From: Ceratothoa steindachneri
Lineage: Eukaryota; Arthropoda; Malacostraca; Isopoda; Cymothoidae
Length of the DNA stretch: 64,000 nucleotides
Assembly (NCBI GenBank): GCA_963969495.1
Contig: OZ018321.1
Coordinates: 66,663,035-66,727,034 of the forward strand
Direction: 5' to 3'
The translations under genes were made by a program, and so were the position numbers. How positions within the stretch are numbered: position 1 is the stretch's first letter; each line of letters begins with the position of its first letter. The notes under the pieces were generated by a model, which saw only the letters and a list, made by a program, of their open reading frames with translations, was not told where the DNA came from and did not search any database. This document shows positions 22,752-33,565 of this stretch, in pieces.

Positions 22752-23400
22752 TTAGGGATTTGTTTTCAGTATACTATTGAAATGTTTAATAACTTGATCT
22801 AAGGGATTCCTTGTTAATTTTCTGTAAGTTACACCGTCAGCCAGTAGGGCATGCATGCGCGATATGTAATCATTTTTATCAAGCATTACGATACTATTCG
22901 ACTTGTCGGCTTTTGTGATATGTAATGTGTTATCTTTTTTAAGATCGGCCAAACTTTTTTTATACTGAGCGGGGAAATTACTTTCATGACTAACATTGGT
23001 GGCCCCATAAACAATACCTTTAATTATGTCAACCTGATTTGGGGGAAGCTCGCAGTATTTTTCAAATTTGCAAAGGGCAGACGCAATAGTTAAGGTGGAG
23101 GGTCTACTTGAAACGGAGAAGGATAAACCGTAATTGAGTGCACAAACGACGTTTTCACTAATTTCTTTGCTTGACAAGTTAACAACACAATTATTACGTA
23201 CATTATTCGTCCAATCACTAGTGGCAATAAGAGATTTTACTTTCTTATCCAGTTTCATTGTTAAGACATCAGAAGTTCTACGAAGTTTTCCATAGATTTC
23301 TTGTCGTAACGAGTACTTCCAATCGGCGGGAATGGAGAAACCGAATGTGAGTCTAGCTTCCTTCAATTCCTTAATTTTTTCTTTTTCTTCTTGCTTGGCG
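22752..23400 (-). CDS. Penelope-like N-terminal coding segment
   Basis: The open frame runs to 23486, but only residues from about 30 on (QEEKEKIKELKEARLTFGF, then PADWKYSLRQEIYGKLRRT) belong to the element. The first residues read across the junction into the antisense of the other copy. Later it has LHITKADKSNSIVMLDKNDY, a recognisable Penelope RT-N block. It ends 25 bases before the main RT frame and is offset by one base. The same break occurs at the same place in the right copy, so it pre-dates the pairing or is a programmed shift. Confidence 0.75.
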
Positions 23401-25703
23401 TTCTGCAAATCCCTTTGTGATGCGCACTGCACAAGAATCCGTCTCAAGTTCATAAAAAAGTGCTTGTCTGAACATGTTCTACCCAAATCTTTACGTACAT
23501 ACCGTCTAAGAAGATATGATCATCACCCTTTTAATAAATTTAGCTCCATGATGTTAAAACGCCACATAGCCGCCGCCAAGCAACAAGAAAAAGAAAAATT
23601 TAAGGAATTGAAGGAAGCTAGACTCACATTCGGTTTCTCCATTCCCGCCGATTGGAAGTACTCGTTACGACAAGAAATCTATGGGAAACTTCGTAGAACT
23701 TCTGATGTCTTAACAATGAAACTGGATAAGAAAGTAAAATCTCTTATTGCCACTAGTGATTGGACGAATAATGTACGTAATAATTGTGTTGTTTACTTTT
23801 CAAGCAAAGAAATTAGTGAAAATCGTTTGTGCACTCGGTTACAGTTTATCCTTCTCCGTTTCAAGTAGACCCTCCACCTTAACTATTGCGTCTGCCCTTT
23901 GCAAATTTGAAAAATACTGTGAGCTTCCCCCAAATCAGGTTGACATAATTAAAGGTATTGTTTATGGGGCCACCAATGTTTGTCATGAAAGTAATTTCCC
24001 CGCTCGATATAAAAAAAATTTTGGCCGATCTTAAAAAAGATAACACATTACATATCACAAAAGCTGACAAGTCGAATAGTATCGTAATTCTTGATAAAAA
24101 TGATTACATATCGCGCATGCATGCCCTACTGGCTGACGGTGTAACTTACAAAAAATTAACAAGGAATCCCTTAGATCAAGTTATTAAACATTTTAATAGT
24201 ATACTGAAAAAAAATCCTTAAAGATAAAAAGGAATTAATAGGTGTTTTGTCAGAAAAATCTCCCTCGTTACCTTACTTATACGGGTTGGTAAAAACACAC
24301 AAAGAAAACAACCCTATGCGGCCTATTATTAGCACAGTTGGTTCAGTTTCCGATAAATTATCAAAATATATTACCAAACTGTTGTCCCCTTTACTTGGAA
24401 CAATATATGGTTCTCATATACTAAACTCCCTTGACTTAGTAGAAAAATTAAATCAAATTACTATTAGTCCCAATGATAGGTTGGTAAGTTTTGACGTTTG
24501 CTCTCTCTTTACTAAAGTCCCTATTGATTTCATTTTAGATTATCTTAGTAATGAACTTGCTCATCATGAATTACCTCTATCTTCAAGTCATATTATTTCA
24601 CTCATTAAGTTGTGCATTTGTGACTGTAAGTTCGTTTATAATGGTGAATATTATCAACAAATATTTGGTATGGCAATGGGCAACCCCTTATCTCCCTTAC
24701 TCTCAAATTTCTATATGGAATTCTTCGAAAAACAATATTTACCTAATATCATTGATATCCCCTTAAAATGGTATAGATATGTTCATGAAATTTTAATTAT
24801 TTTGCCTTTTAATATTGATGTAAATAATTTGCTTTCCAATTTAAATAACCAGGTACCTTCCATAAAATTTACTGTTGAATTAGAGAAAGACAATTGCCTT
24901 CCATTCTTAGATGTCTTAATACATAGGGAATCATTTAATTGCAATTTTAGTATTTATAGGAAACCAACCAACAACTTAACCTATGTCCATTTTTATTCAG
25001 GCCACCATCTTAATATTAAGATATCAATTTTTTACTCTATGTTTTTACGTGCGTTGCGCATTGTCAGTCCTCAATATTTGGATCAGGAAATTGAATCTAT
25101 AAGAAAAATTGGTGCAGACTTGTTTTATCCAAAAAATATACTTGATATTTGTTATAATAAAGCCAAAAAAAAGTTTTATAACTAAAGTACTATTGAAAAG
25201 GAAGCGCCAAAGAATATCCTCATTTTACCTTATTTCAATGGCTTTGAAACCGTAAAAACATTGTTAAAAACACTTAATGAAAATCTTGTTTTCTCTTATA
25301 CTAATACTTTAAAAAGAATGTTAATAAAAAATTGCCCTAATGAAACGAATAACGTAATTTATAAAATCCCTTGTTTGGATTGCTCTTCATTTTATATTGG
25401 GCAAACTAGCAAGGATCTGAATGTGCTTATTAAGCAACATAAGTACTCTGTAAACACTGGGCAAACATCAAATGCCATTTTTATTTATTTGAGTGAAAAT
25501 TCCCATCGTATTAATTGGAAGGAGAGTTCTGTGATTGCCAAATCAAATGACTTTTTTTAACGAAATCTTTTAGAATCGGCATTTATACAACTGACTTCGA
25601 ATTTTAATCTCAGCCCTGGAATGTATTTTTTGGACCCTTGTATCAAAAGAATGTTTAAGAATGATTTTAAAGATAAAATTTCTGAATTAATGATTACCAC
25701 CTA
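23401..25703 (+). pseudogene. Penelope-like RT and GIY-YIG, inactivated copy
   Basis: Begins in the 5' part absent from the left copy (RLKFIKKCLSEHVLPKSL), continues through the same RT-N, RT and GIY-YIG blocks, and is broken several times. There is a frameshift near 23820 and the shared break near 24221. A Glu codon has become a stop at about 25183, and a Ser codon has become a stop at about 25558. The catalytic pair is altered from YVDD to YVHE (24778-24789), and the GIY-YIG Arg is Leu (DLNVLIKQHK). It cannot make active enzyme. It is useful mainly as a reference for the missing N-terminus of the left copy. Confidence 0.88.
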
Positions 25704-26076
25704 GAAGTTATTTTAGCTTATTTATAAAAAAAAACCTTTTCTTATATTTTTCTTTTGTCTTATTTTCTAGTTATCATGTGTAAACTTTTTTTGTTTTCAT
25801 ATTGCATATGTGATTCCTAAGCATTGCCCCCCATCCTTTCTTTTGTAACCCGTAAACTTTTTTTTTTTAACCCTGACGGCTCATCTCGTTAATAGGATTT
25901 TTCCAGGTATCTGCTAATCCCACCCCTTTTAATCTTTATATCCCATATTTTCATTAATCAGCTGTATAAATATCTTTCTCTTTTTTCCCTGTCTTTTAGT
26001 CTGCTTAGTAAAGGACCATTAGTCGAAAGGCCTCGCAGTTCTCCGTTGTCTCATTTTCCTCGTGGCTGTAGCGTTA

Positions 26077-26078
<2 letters not shown>
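23401..26078 (+). mobile_element. Penelope-like element, right arm of palindrome
   Basis: Plus-strand copy in inverted orientation to 20856-23400. In a stretch of about 200 bases from 24226 I count about seven mismatches to the left arm. It carries about 170 bases more of the 5' region (23401-23573) than the left copy. The 3' untranslated region runs from 25704 to the CGTGGCTGTAGCGTTATTCA near 26079 and abuts (AT)n, mirroring the left side. The mirrored ends and independent mutations show two real copies. Confidence 0.9.

Positions 26079-26111
<33 letters not shown>
26079..26111. repeat. (AT)n microsatellite
   Basis: About 33 bases of AT between the right Penelope end and the next palindrome. 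Confidence 0.97.
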
Positions 26112-26115
<4 letters not shown>

Positions 26116-26256
26116 TTTAAAAGGCAATGTTCCAGCTAAATCGAGTCTTCATCAAGCACTCGGAAGGAGCTATTTTGTACCACTGACTGTGAAAAAAAGT
26201 TCTTTCCTAGGGCTTGATGAAGAGCTTAGTTAGCTACAACATTACCTTTTAACCGC
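26112..26256. mobile_element. 145-base palindrome between (AT)n arrays
   Basis: The left arm 26112-26157 and right arm 26212-26256 are imperfect reverse complements (GCGGTTTAAAAGGCAATGTT against GCGGTTAAAAGGTAATGTT) with a 54-base centre. Reading outward, both arms pass CTTGATGAAGA, a short stem and AACATT. That order is similar to a decayed hammerhead core followed by a Penelope-type end. (AT)n lies on both sides (26079-26111, and 26291-26366 after the 40-base flank repeat). I infer a minimal relative of the other two head-to-head palindromes. Confidence 0.55.
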
Positions 26257-26287
26257 ATGATTATAATTCCGCCATTGCAAATAATTC

Positions 26288-26290
<3 letters not shown>
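26251..26290 (+). repeat. Right copy of 40-base flank repeat
   Basis: Partner of 20725-20764 (36 of 40 identical), again followed directly by (AT)n. Its first bases overlap the end of the small palindrome. Confidence 0.8.

Positions 26291-26366
<76 letters not shown>
26291..26366. repeat. (AT)n microsatellite
   Basis: About 76 bases of AT. Confidence 0.97.
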
Positions 26367-26369
<3 letters not shown>

Positions 26370-26688
26370 ACGTGCTTTATGCTTTTGGTATTTAAGTGTC
26401 ACTTGCATAAGTTAAGATTCGTAATTAGCGATTGGTGTCACTTCTCTAGATGAAGCTAAGCCGGCCTACGGCCTAATTTTTTTTTTACGCTGAGTTCTTT
26501 TTCCATATCGCAATCAGATCTAATAAATTCTTTAATAAATGTTATTTTAGCCTGTTCTCAAAATCAATCATCAATTTTGATAGCTCCATTTCCAGCAAAC
26601 CAATGTTCATTTTTTTCTTTTTCTAAAGCTAATTTTTAATCTTTCTGTAATGGGTAGTGCATAGAGACACCCGATCTAATATTGCAAG

Positions 26689-27205
26689 ATGAGAAAAGGC
26701 AAGTTTCTGCTGCAGAAGATAAAGGATAAGCGAAAGAAACCTACTATGAAGCTTGTGAACAAACTGAAGAATATCCCTCAATCCTGGCATGCCTTCGTTT
26801 ATCTCAGAAAAAATGAAATTCTTCCAGGATCAGAATGTGAACTCGCTAAACAAACGCTGGCTTGCCGTGTCCCCAAATATGTACCAACAGTCATGAAATC
26901 CAAGTTTCCAGACCACATCATGGTGTTTAGAGTGGTCAGTAGTGAGGGCCATGTCATGCACCGAGATATCTTCCAAGAGGGCCTCAGGCTCAATTCGGAG
27001 AGCTTACTTAATCAAATACCAGTTCTTGTTGCTCTGAATTCGCGAGGTGGCCGCTGAAAGGGTGTACTCGTAAGTGTGCTGAACAAGCAGAAGGACCAAT
27101 TGTTTGGCTGTCAGAGAATTTATTTGACTACATCACTCTAAAAATCTGGCTTTCAACTCCCTGCCTTACTATGTGTTTTGCGTGGTTGAGAGAGAGAGAG
27201 AGACC
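26689..27205 (+). pseudogene. Tc1/mariner-superfamily transposase fragment
   Basis: Read over several frames. SFISEKMKFFQDQNVNSLNK then RWLAVSPNM near 26795-26885 resembles the first-Asp block of mariner-like transposases that carry a DQ...NxRWLA motif; the Asp itself is lost. KFPDHIMVFRVVSSEGHVMH and FQEGLRLNSESLLNQIPVL near 26905-27030 match the following beta-strand block. PYYVFCVVERE near 27165 matches the block that normally reads NPLDYYVWGVVE. It is a middle and C-terminal fragment with no start and no ends identified. A (GA)n tract follows at 27190-27204. Confidence 0.6.
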
Positions 27206-27739
27206 ACAAGTCCCCGTGCGCCACCAAGGTAGAATTTAGGTGCAGGATCATCTCAGTTTTTATGCAGTTAAACGGGGAATACTCTAGATCCGCTCTGCCT
27301 AGAGGCCTTAATTGAGAAACAGGGTGATTTCATTGAATGAAGTGAATTGTATAATCCTTCAAGTCTTTAATGTGTGACTCTGATAAATACATCTGTATGA
27401 ATTTTATATGGTTTATTTTCTTTTAGAATAAAGTTAGGCCACAATATACTCACCACACCATGTACATAAACACAGAAATTTGATTATGAAAAGAAGTTCT
27501 CCGTTTAAATTTATTAATTTTAAGGTTCCTCGTTTCTTAACTCTTTTTTAACATAAGCATAGGTGGGGAAGATTTTACCTATTTATACAGCAGCTTATCG
27601 CACAAACTGAATACCAGGACCACCTACACTAATTTTAATTAAATGTTGTCCTCCAAATTTCCTTTTTTTAATAATGAATTTGTATTTTTATTATAAATAT
27701 AAATAACTAATGTACCCGTGCCGTCTAAATGATGATCAA
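27206..27739. other. No gene recognised
   Basis: AT-rich sequence downstream of the transposase fragment. No motif or repeat identified. Confidence 0.35.
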
Positions 27740-28065
27740 ATTTACAGTGGTGTTATTATTATTTGAATTTCGGAAATTTACACCTTAAAATGAAGTTCAC
27801 TTTCACCAAGATACTAATCTAATTAAATATTGAGTAATCGACACCCAGGTAAAATCGGAATCTTATTTTAAGGTGTAAAATTCCGAATTTAGATGAATCC
27901 AAACTTTTAGGTATTATCATATCAACACAAATAATAATAATGAGAAAACAAACCCAAACATTTAGAGATGGTAAGGAATTTGATTTTAAGGACTAAAATT
28001 CTGAAATTTGATTAATTCATAATTTTTAATTACCGTCAGTAAAAATAATAATTATTATTATTTTG
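27740..28065. repeat. Imperfect foldback repeat
   Basis: GAATTTCGGAAATTTACACC near 27760 pairs with GGTGTAAAATTCCGAATTT near 27878, with ATTATTATTATT-type tracts outside each arm. A third related stretch (TTTTAAGGACTAAAATTCTG) lies near 27982 in the second arm's orientation. It could be a decayed MITE. No target duplication found. Confidence 0.4.
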
Positions 28066-28529
28066 AGGTCCGAGTAGACGACTACACCTTCATTTCCAGT
28101 TTCATCAAGGAACTTGAAGGAAAAGGTAAGCCAAATTAGAGGGAAAAATGAGAGGATTTTCACCCCCTTGATAAAGAACGAGGGAAGGAGAATAGTATGT
28201 AATAACTTATCACCTTTTAAATATTTCCCAGTGAAAGTGGCTTTCATTTATCTAAGTAAGTTCTGAAATTCAATTCATCAATGACTTTTAGTATTAAAAA
28301 AGGAATAAAAAGTAATAACAAGAATATCATCTATATTTTTTCCTCATTTTGGACATGACGAGAAAACGCTGATAATTAATTTCAATTTAAGGAGTAAGTT
28401 ATGGAATACAATTCTTTCATAAATTTTTAACTACAATTATTCCATCTCTTTCTCTCTAACACCCTCATTCCCATGATAAATTAAACTTTTACGTTCTCTT
28501 CAACCCTTCGCACTTACTAGCTTAAGGTA
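28066..28529. other. No gene recognised
   Basis: AT-rich sequence. A short minus-strand frame (28026-28247) has no family features. Confidence 0.35.
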
Positions 28530-30460
28530 GTCCATCTGGTCCGATGATGACGCTTTCTCTCTTACTTAGGTCTATGTCTTCACCGGTGACTGTACAGGTC
28601 AATCCTAGATAATCATCCCTTGCCACAGGTAGGACATTGAAAATTTGGGAGAGGTTGGGATGGTGGCTCGTGCTCTCTCGCACGCTGGCTAGCACGCTTT
28701 TCGGGTTGATTGTATCGTCGGTTGTCTTTAAGATGATTCATTCCATTATGGATGAGTCGTCTCCATTTTATCCTGTTTAAGCCAGCACCTCTAGAATTGA
28801 AAGGTCAACCAGCGTTTTCTTGATATTATCTTAGAATCTGAGCTCGCGATCACCCGCTGCCCTTCTTCTATCATGATGCTGACCATACAGCACCCTGCGG
28901 GGAGGTCTTTCTTTAGGCATGTGTATGACTGACCCAGCCATCGCAGATGGTGGTAGCAATGATTGCCTCGATGTTGGTGCTATTGGTTCTCTCCAGTATC
29001 GAGACGTGTGGTATTCTGTCTTGCTATGTGATACCAAGGATCTTTTGTAGGGATCTTTTTAGAAAGACTCTAAAGGTTTTTCGTTTCTCCTTTATGTCGT
29101 CCATGTTTCACAGCCAAACTAGAGATATGATAGACATACCGCATTGTAGACGGTCATCCTAGTGCTTAGTTTCAAGTCTTTATTTTTTAATAGACTCTTG
29201 TAGAGAGTTGACCGAAGGATGCTGCTGCTTGTTTTATTGGGTGCTGTATTTCAACATCCAAATGCGTGTCATTTGAGAGGTAGCTACTCGTACCAAGATA
29301 CTTAAAAGATGGAACGTTTGAGAGATTCTCATCTGCAATTTGAAAGACTACGGAATTATGAGGCGCTTCATTAGACCAGTGTGCGAGTATTTCTGTTTTT
29401 TTATATTTACAACAGGGCCTAATCTGGTGTATATATCAGTAGCAGTTCTCAAGACATATTGCAGTGCTTCTGGTGAGTTAGCCACCAGATCACAGTTGTC
29501 TGCATATTGTAGGTCCAGAATGTAGTCTATTGAGAGCTTTGTTCTTGCCTGAAAATTTTTGAAGGTAAAAAGGCTGCCATCCACTCTGAAGTTGATGGTT
29601 ATTCCACTTTTCTCACGGACAGTACGGTAAAGTAGTGTAGTAACGCATAATAGCTACATGTTAAACAATACTGGTACCATCACACACCCTTGTCTGACCT
29701 CAGAGTTATCAGCGAAAGTGGTTGGCTCTAGAATACATTGGCATACATTCGGTTGTGGAACTATTTTACAATCTTTACGAATTTTGGTGGGCAGCCAGAA
29801 ATACGCATCACCTCGCAGAGAGTGACACTGTTTACAATGTTAATGGCCTTCTTGAGGTCAATAAAAGCCATAAATAGATCCAAGTTTTGCTCTCTTGATT
29901 TTAGTTACAATTGCCGGGATATGAAAATCATGTCAACTGTACCTCGATCCTTGCGAAAGCCACATTGCGATTCCGGGAGTAGGTCTTTTTTTATCAAGGA
30001 TGTTAGTCTCCACAACGTGATTTTAAAAAGAACTTTCCCGGGAATAGAAAGTAGTTTTTACCCTTGATTTTATATATTGTAATGATATTAGCCTCCTTCT
30101 ACTGTTGGGGCACTTGCCCTCTGTTCCAGACAGGCAGGATGAATTTGTAGTTGTTATATTAAGCAAGTATCCCCCCCCCCAACTGATTTAAAATCTCTGC
30201 AAGATGTTGTCAATAGCTGAGGATTTTTTTGTCTTTGAGTGACTTAATTGCCCATAGCAATTCATTGAAAGTAGAAGGAAGATCCATCTCCTGTGTTAAT
30301 GACGCTCATCTAATTCAAATAGCGCAGTGATATCGGTCGGGTTTACTAGATTTAGTAGGTAGGGAAAGTGTTTATCACATCTGTGGATTATTTGGCTTTG
30401 TTCTCAAAGTAGTATAGTCCCATTAGCTGTTTTTACTGGAGTGAATGAACAATTTTGAGG
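28530..30460 (-). pseudogene. LINE polyprotein fossil (RT to C-terminal zinc finger)
   Basis: Minus-strand segments in shifting frames read in order. The connection block AIKSLKDKK...AIDNIL is at about 30230, a PGKVLFKITLWRL remnant follows, and RGTVDMIF and YGFYxPQEGH-type remnants of the FIDLKKAIN block (about 29860-29940) come next. SEVRQGCVMVPVLFN (about 29690) precedes VDGSLFTFKNFQARTKLS, then LQYADNCDLVANSPEALQYV (about 29500), where the catalytic YADD has become YADN. The C-terminal part gives VPSFKYLGTSSYLS, SLQKILGITQQDRIPHVSI and HMPKERPPRRVLYGQHHDRR. CPTCGKG...RIDLYSH near 28620 is a terminal zinc-finger-like block. The endonuclease was not found. It is clearly a non-LTR retrotransposon; I do not fix the clade. 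Confidence 0.75.
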
Positions 30461-30975
30461 ACCATAACTTTTCATAGCATCGTAGAACTAGTTGATATCA
30501 TGAGAATCTGCATATGCCTGAATATTTTGTCCCCTCTATGTCGACCAGTTATTCTTCGCACATCCTTACATTTGCTCCTGTATATTTTCTTCACACGGTT
30601 TTTTTCATCCATTCTTGTTACATACCCATACACTCTCAAAACATTTTCAATCGTAACTTCTTTTTAGGCATTTCTAATGGACATAAACTCTGGTCAACTA
30701 CTTCTTTCTCAACAAATCAATCCCATGCAAAAAGAGCGACGCTCTTTCCCTATCCATATCATCCTCTCCTGACACATTCAGTGAACAAAGGCTTTAAATT
30801 CATGCCGGCTCTGCTCACTCTTGAACCTTTCCTACCATTCAGGGGCTGGTCATTGCATTCTCCTTCACATGTGCTTAGAACAAACTCAATCATATGTGCT
30901 TAGAAGATACTACTTGATATTTGAATAGAACATGCTCCTTTATATGTATGTGTATGTAAATAGTGTACAGAGTAT
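30461..30975. other. No gene recognised
   Basis: Plus-strand frame 30514-30903 is T-rich and aromatic-rich with no family. It could be antisense of the LINE's upstream part. Confidence 0.3.
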
Positions 30976-31990
30976 TGTCGTGATATGACCAAGTGTACAC
31001 AGTTATACGCACACTGGCCTACTGGCCTACCGAAATTAAGGCTCATCTTGGGGATTGGTCTAAGACAGCTTTAAATACACAGTTGTTAGGCCAAGGAATA
31101 TTCAAACACGGCTACAAAAATATACTTTAATAGGACTAAAGTTTACATATACATATAAGGCAAGTTAAATGGCAATACAATTAAATATTGACGGTTCCCT
31201 GCTAAGATGATTAACACTATCAATTAAGTTTGAACCGAGGGATAATTAAATAAGTGATGATTTAACAATTATGCAAGTTCTAGAGCAAAGGGTATCCTTG
31301 AGGTCCGACGCAGTAAAGGTGGGAGGAGCGTGACGAAGCGAGGGTTAAATCACTTTTACGATGACGTGCGGCGAGTAGGACCAGGTAGGTAAGTTTGACC
31401 TTAAACTTGTGTACGTCTCACGGGACGGTCAATTCCACTTCGGGAACTGAAGTTGGGGACCGCTTATCCTTAAGAAGCAAACGGAGGTTGCTTCGGGGAT
31501 GAAATTTCCGATGCTTAAAATCCGAAAACGTGGTGAGAATAGTTGAAACTCGCCTAACTATACCCACGAACAACAATGGGTACCGACTAGCTCTTCCTTG
31601 GCTCTTCGACAATCACTCAATTCTTCTCTGGACGAGAATGTAGTCGATTTCCTATCGACTAACGAAGACGTTACGGCTAACGTACTGGGCGGCGGCTTCA
31701 GTCACAATCTGCATGTGAACTCTGAAGTGTCGAATATATACTCCAAAATTATCTAGACGGGGAGAGAGATTTACCGCCAACAGACTTCCTTAATTACCTT
31801 GGGTCGCGATAAGGGTCCATAAAGAGAAGCGCGATGGTCTCTTAATGGTCTTTCCATTGTGCTAATTTTCGCAGTATTTATGGCAGAAGAATTTAGAGCG
31901 GTCAGCGGTGAACTGGGAAAGTTAGGAGGGTGGATTTCATTCTCTCTCTCCTTATTCTTCCACATTCCTCACTTTTTAGGAAGACATTTT
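30976..31990. repeat. LTR-like block related to 12255-13377
   Basis: Starts TGTCGTGATATGACCAAGTG and shares scattered blocks with the block at 12255, including CCAAGGAATAT. Further right it is less AT-rich. It lies just left of a minus-strand gypsy RNase H fragment (32340-32930), where a 3' LTR would be expected. The right end is not defined by any repeat and is approximate. Confidence 0.35.
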
Positions 31991-32339
31991 TCTTCCCCCA
32001 TATGTCGGATGCGAGAAAAAATGTTTCGAACTAATTTTTCTTCAAGGCGAAGATGCTATAAATATTGAATTAGTGCAAGAGATACAAACCAAATTCGGAA
32101 ATGAGCAGGGTTAACAAATAATAATAATTGCTTGAGACTATATGCTCAGGTACAATAAAAAAAACAAAGCAAAGTTAAAATTACGCCATGCAACACATTG
32201 AATATCTAAATAAATATTTTAAAAATGAACCATTACTAAAGATTCCCCTAAAAGAGAGAAAATTATACAAAATTTTAAACAATTAATCTATATATAAAAC
32301 AAATCAGCAATCATATTTAGAAGGAGATACGCTAATGGT

Positions 32340-32930
32340 ATCTTTAATTTATGGCGATAGGGTCTTCTAGAGCATTTCTACTTAAACTATCCGCTAAACA
32401 ATTTTGAGTACACAATACGGAATTGATATTCCATGAACAACATACTCCAACGCATTAGGTGTCCATTTTGACTCTTGAAATTATGAAGGTACGACAATGG
32501 CTTATGGTCACTCTCAATTACAAATTCGGTTCCTATAATGTACATTTTAAAATATCGAATTGACTATATATAACTAATGCCTCGAGTTCAATGGTGGCGT
32601 AAGCCTTCTCGCGGACCGACAGCTTCCTGCTCGCATTCGCAACGGGATATCCATTTCTATCGTTTTCATACTGCATGAGGGTACCATTTATACCATTAAG
32701 AAAGTCATTCAGTATGAATCCTAAAGATTTTGTTCGGATTCGGGAGTCTCAAAATAGGAGCAGAGATCAGTTTCTCCTTCAGCTGATTAAAGCTAGATAT
32801 CACGGGGGGAGTCCAACTGAAAGGATAGGGTCCCAAAATCTTTAAAATATCATTAAGGGGTGACGCTTTAGTGGCAAAATTCAAACTGATCTTTCCCCCC
32901 CAAAATAATGCCTAATAGTTTTTCAGAAGA
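32340..32930 (-). pseudogene. Second gypsy RNase H fragment
   Basis: Minus-strand pieces give FNQLKEKLISAPILRLPNP near 32780 (end of the RT connection), PVANASRKLSVREKAYATIE near 32610 and ESDHKPLSYLHNFKSQNG near 32490. MRWSMLFMEYQFRIVYSK near 32430 follows. The order RT end, RNase H, tether is normal here, unlike the gypsy element at 738-7053. Many frame breaks. Truncated on the right near 32930. Confidence 0.65.
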
Positions 32931-33565
32931 TAGATCTTATGGAATTGAGAATAAATTCTTAGAGTAGCTAAAACTATACGTTTACTTTGGAGATCTTGTG
33001 AATCCGGACGGTTATATTGAAAGGAAAATCAGTAAAGAATAAAATCTTCTTGAAAAACAATAAAAAAGCTGACCTATATCTTTAGCAATGCCATTCCTAT
33101 ATATTAATAATGATAAAGACTTTAACCAATGCGTCTTGCTAGTTTTAAGATAGTGAAAAGTAACTTAGCTGCTGAACACAAAAACAGTCAGAAACGGAGT
33201 CTATTTCCAAGAAAAATAGAAGGATATATTGTAGGAATAACATGTAGGAACTATATAAAATACCAAGATAATGTGGAAGAAGAACGAGTGCACTCTTCAA
33301 GGCTCTATTTTCGGTTCACTAGGTCCTAAAAAAAATCAAGTGCTATGGAGGCAATGAATGAAATAGATTAAAAGAACAGTCGCTTAATGAAAGATGTAAC
33401 CAGGTAGAACAATCTAGAAACAGATATAAGCTATTATTTATGAAAAAATAATAGGAAATGATATATAAATATGCTAGTGCCTTTATAAAGAATGATCGCA
33501 TTTTAACGATGAATACAGCGAGTGTTATGGAGTAATTCAAAGAGTATGTAAAGAACTGTATGATG
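32931..33565. other. Unassigned, possibly LINE 5' part
   Basis: A 66-codon plus-strand frame (33129-33329) with many basic residues lies upstream of LINE fragments on the same strand. No diagnostic motif. Confidence 0.25.

Larger units (their letters stand above)
20856..23400 (-). mobile_element. Penelope-like element, left arm of palindrome
   Basis: A minus-strand Penelope-like retroelement, 5'-truncated at 23400 where it is joined head to head with a second copy (23401-26078). It contains two coding segments (22752-23400 and 21269-22726) and a 3' untranslated region of about 410 bases ending in (AT)n at 20855. The 3' end has TAGTCGAAAGGCC near 20950 (minus strand), resembling the GAAA side of a hammerhead core. 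This is the better-preserved copy. Confidence 0.9.

Noticed and set aside
23332..23868. 178-codon plus-strand frame as one gene
   Set aside because: Its first 23 or so codons are antisense of the left Penelope copy; only the part from 23401 belongs to the right copy.
20856..26078. Palindrome as an assembly or chimeric-read artefact
   Set aside because: The arms differ at several percent of sites, have unequal 5' ends, and carry separate nonsense mutations, so they are not one molecule copied back on itself.
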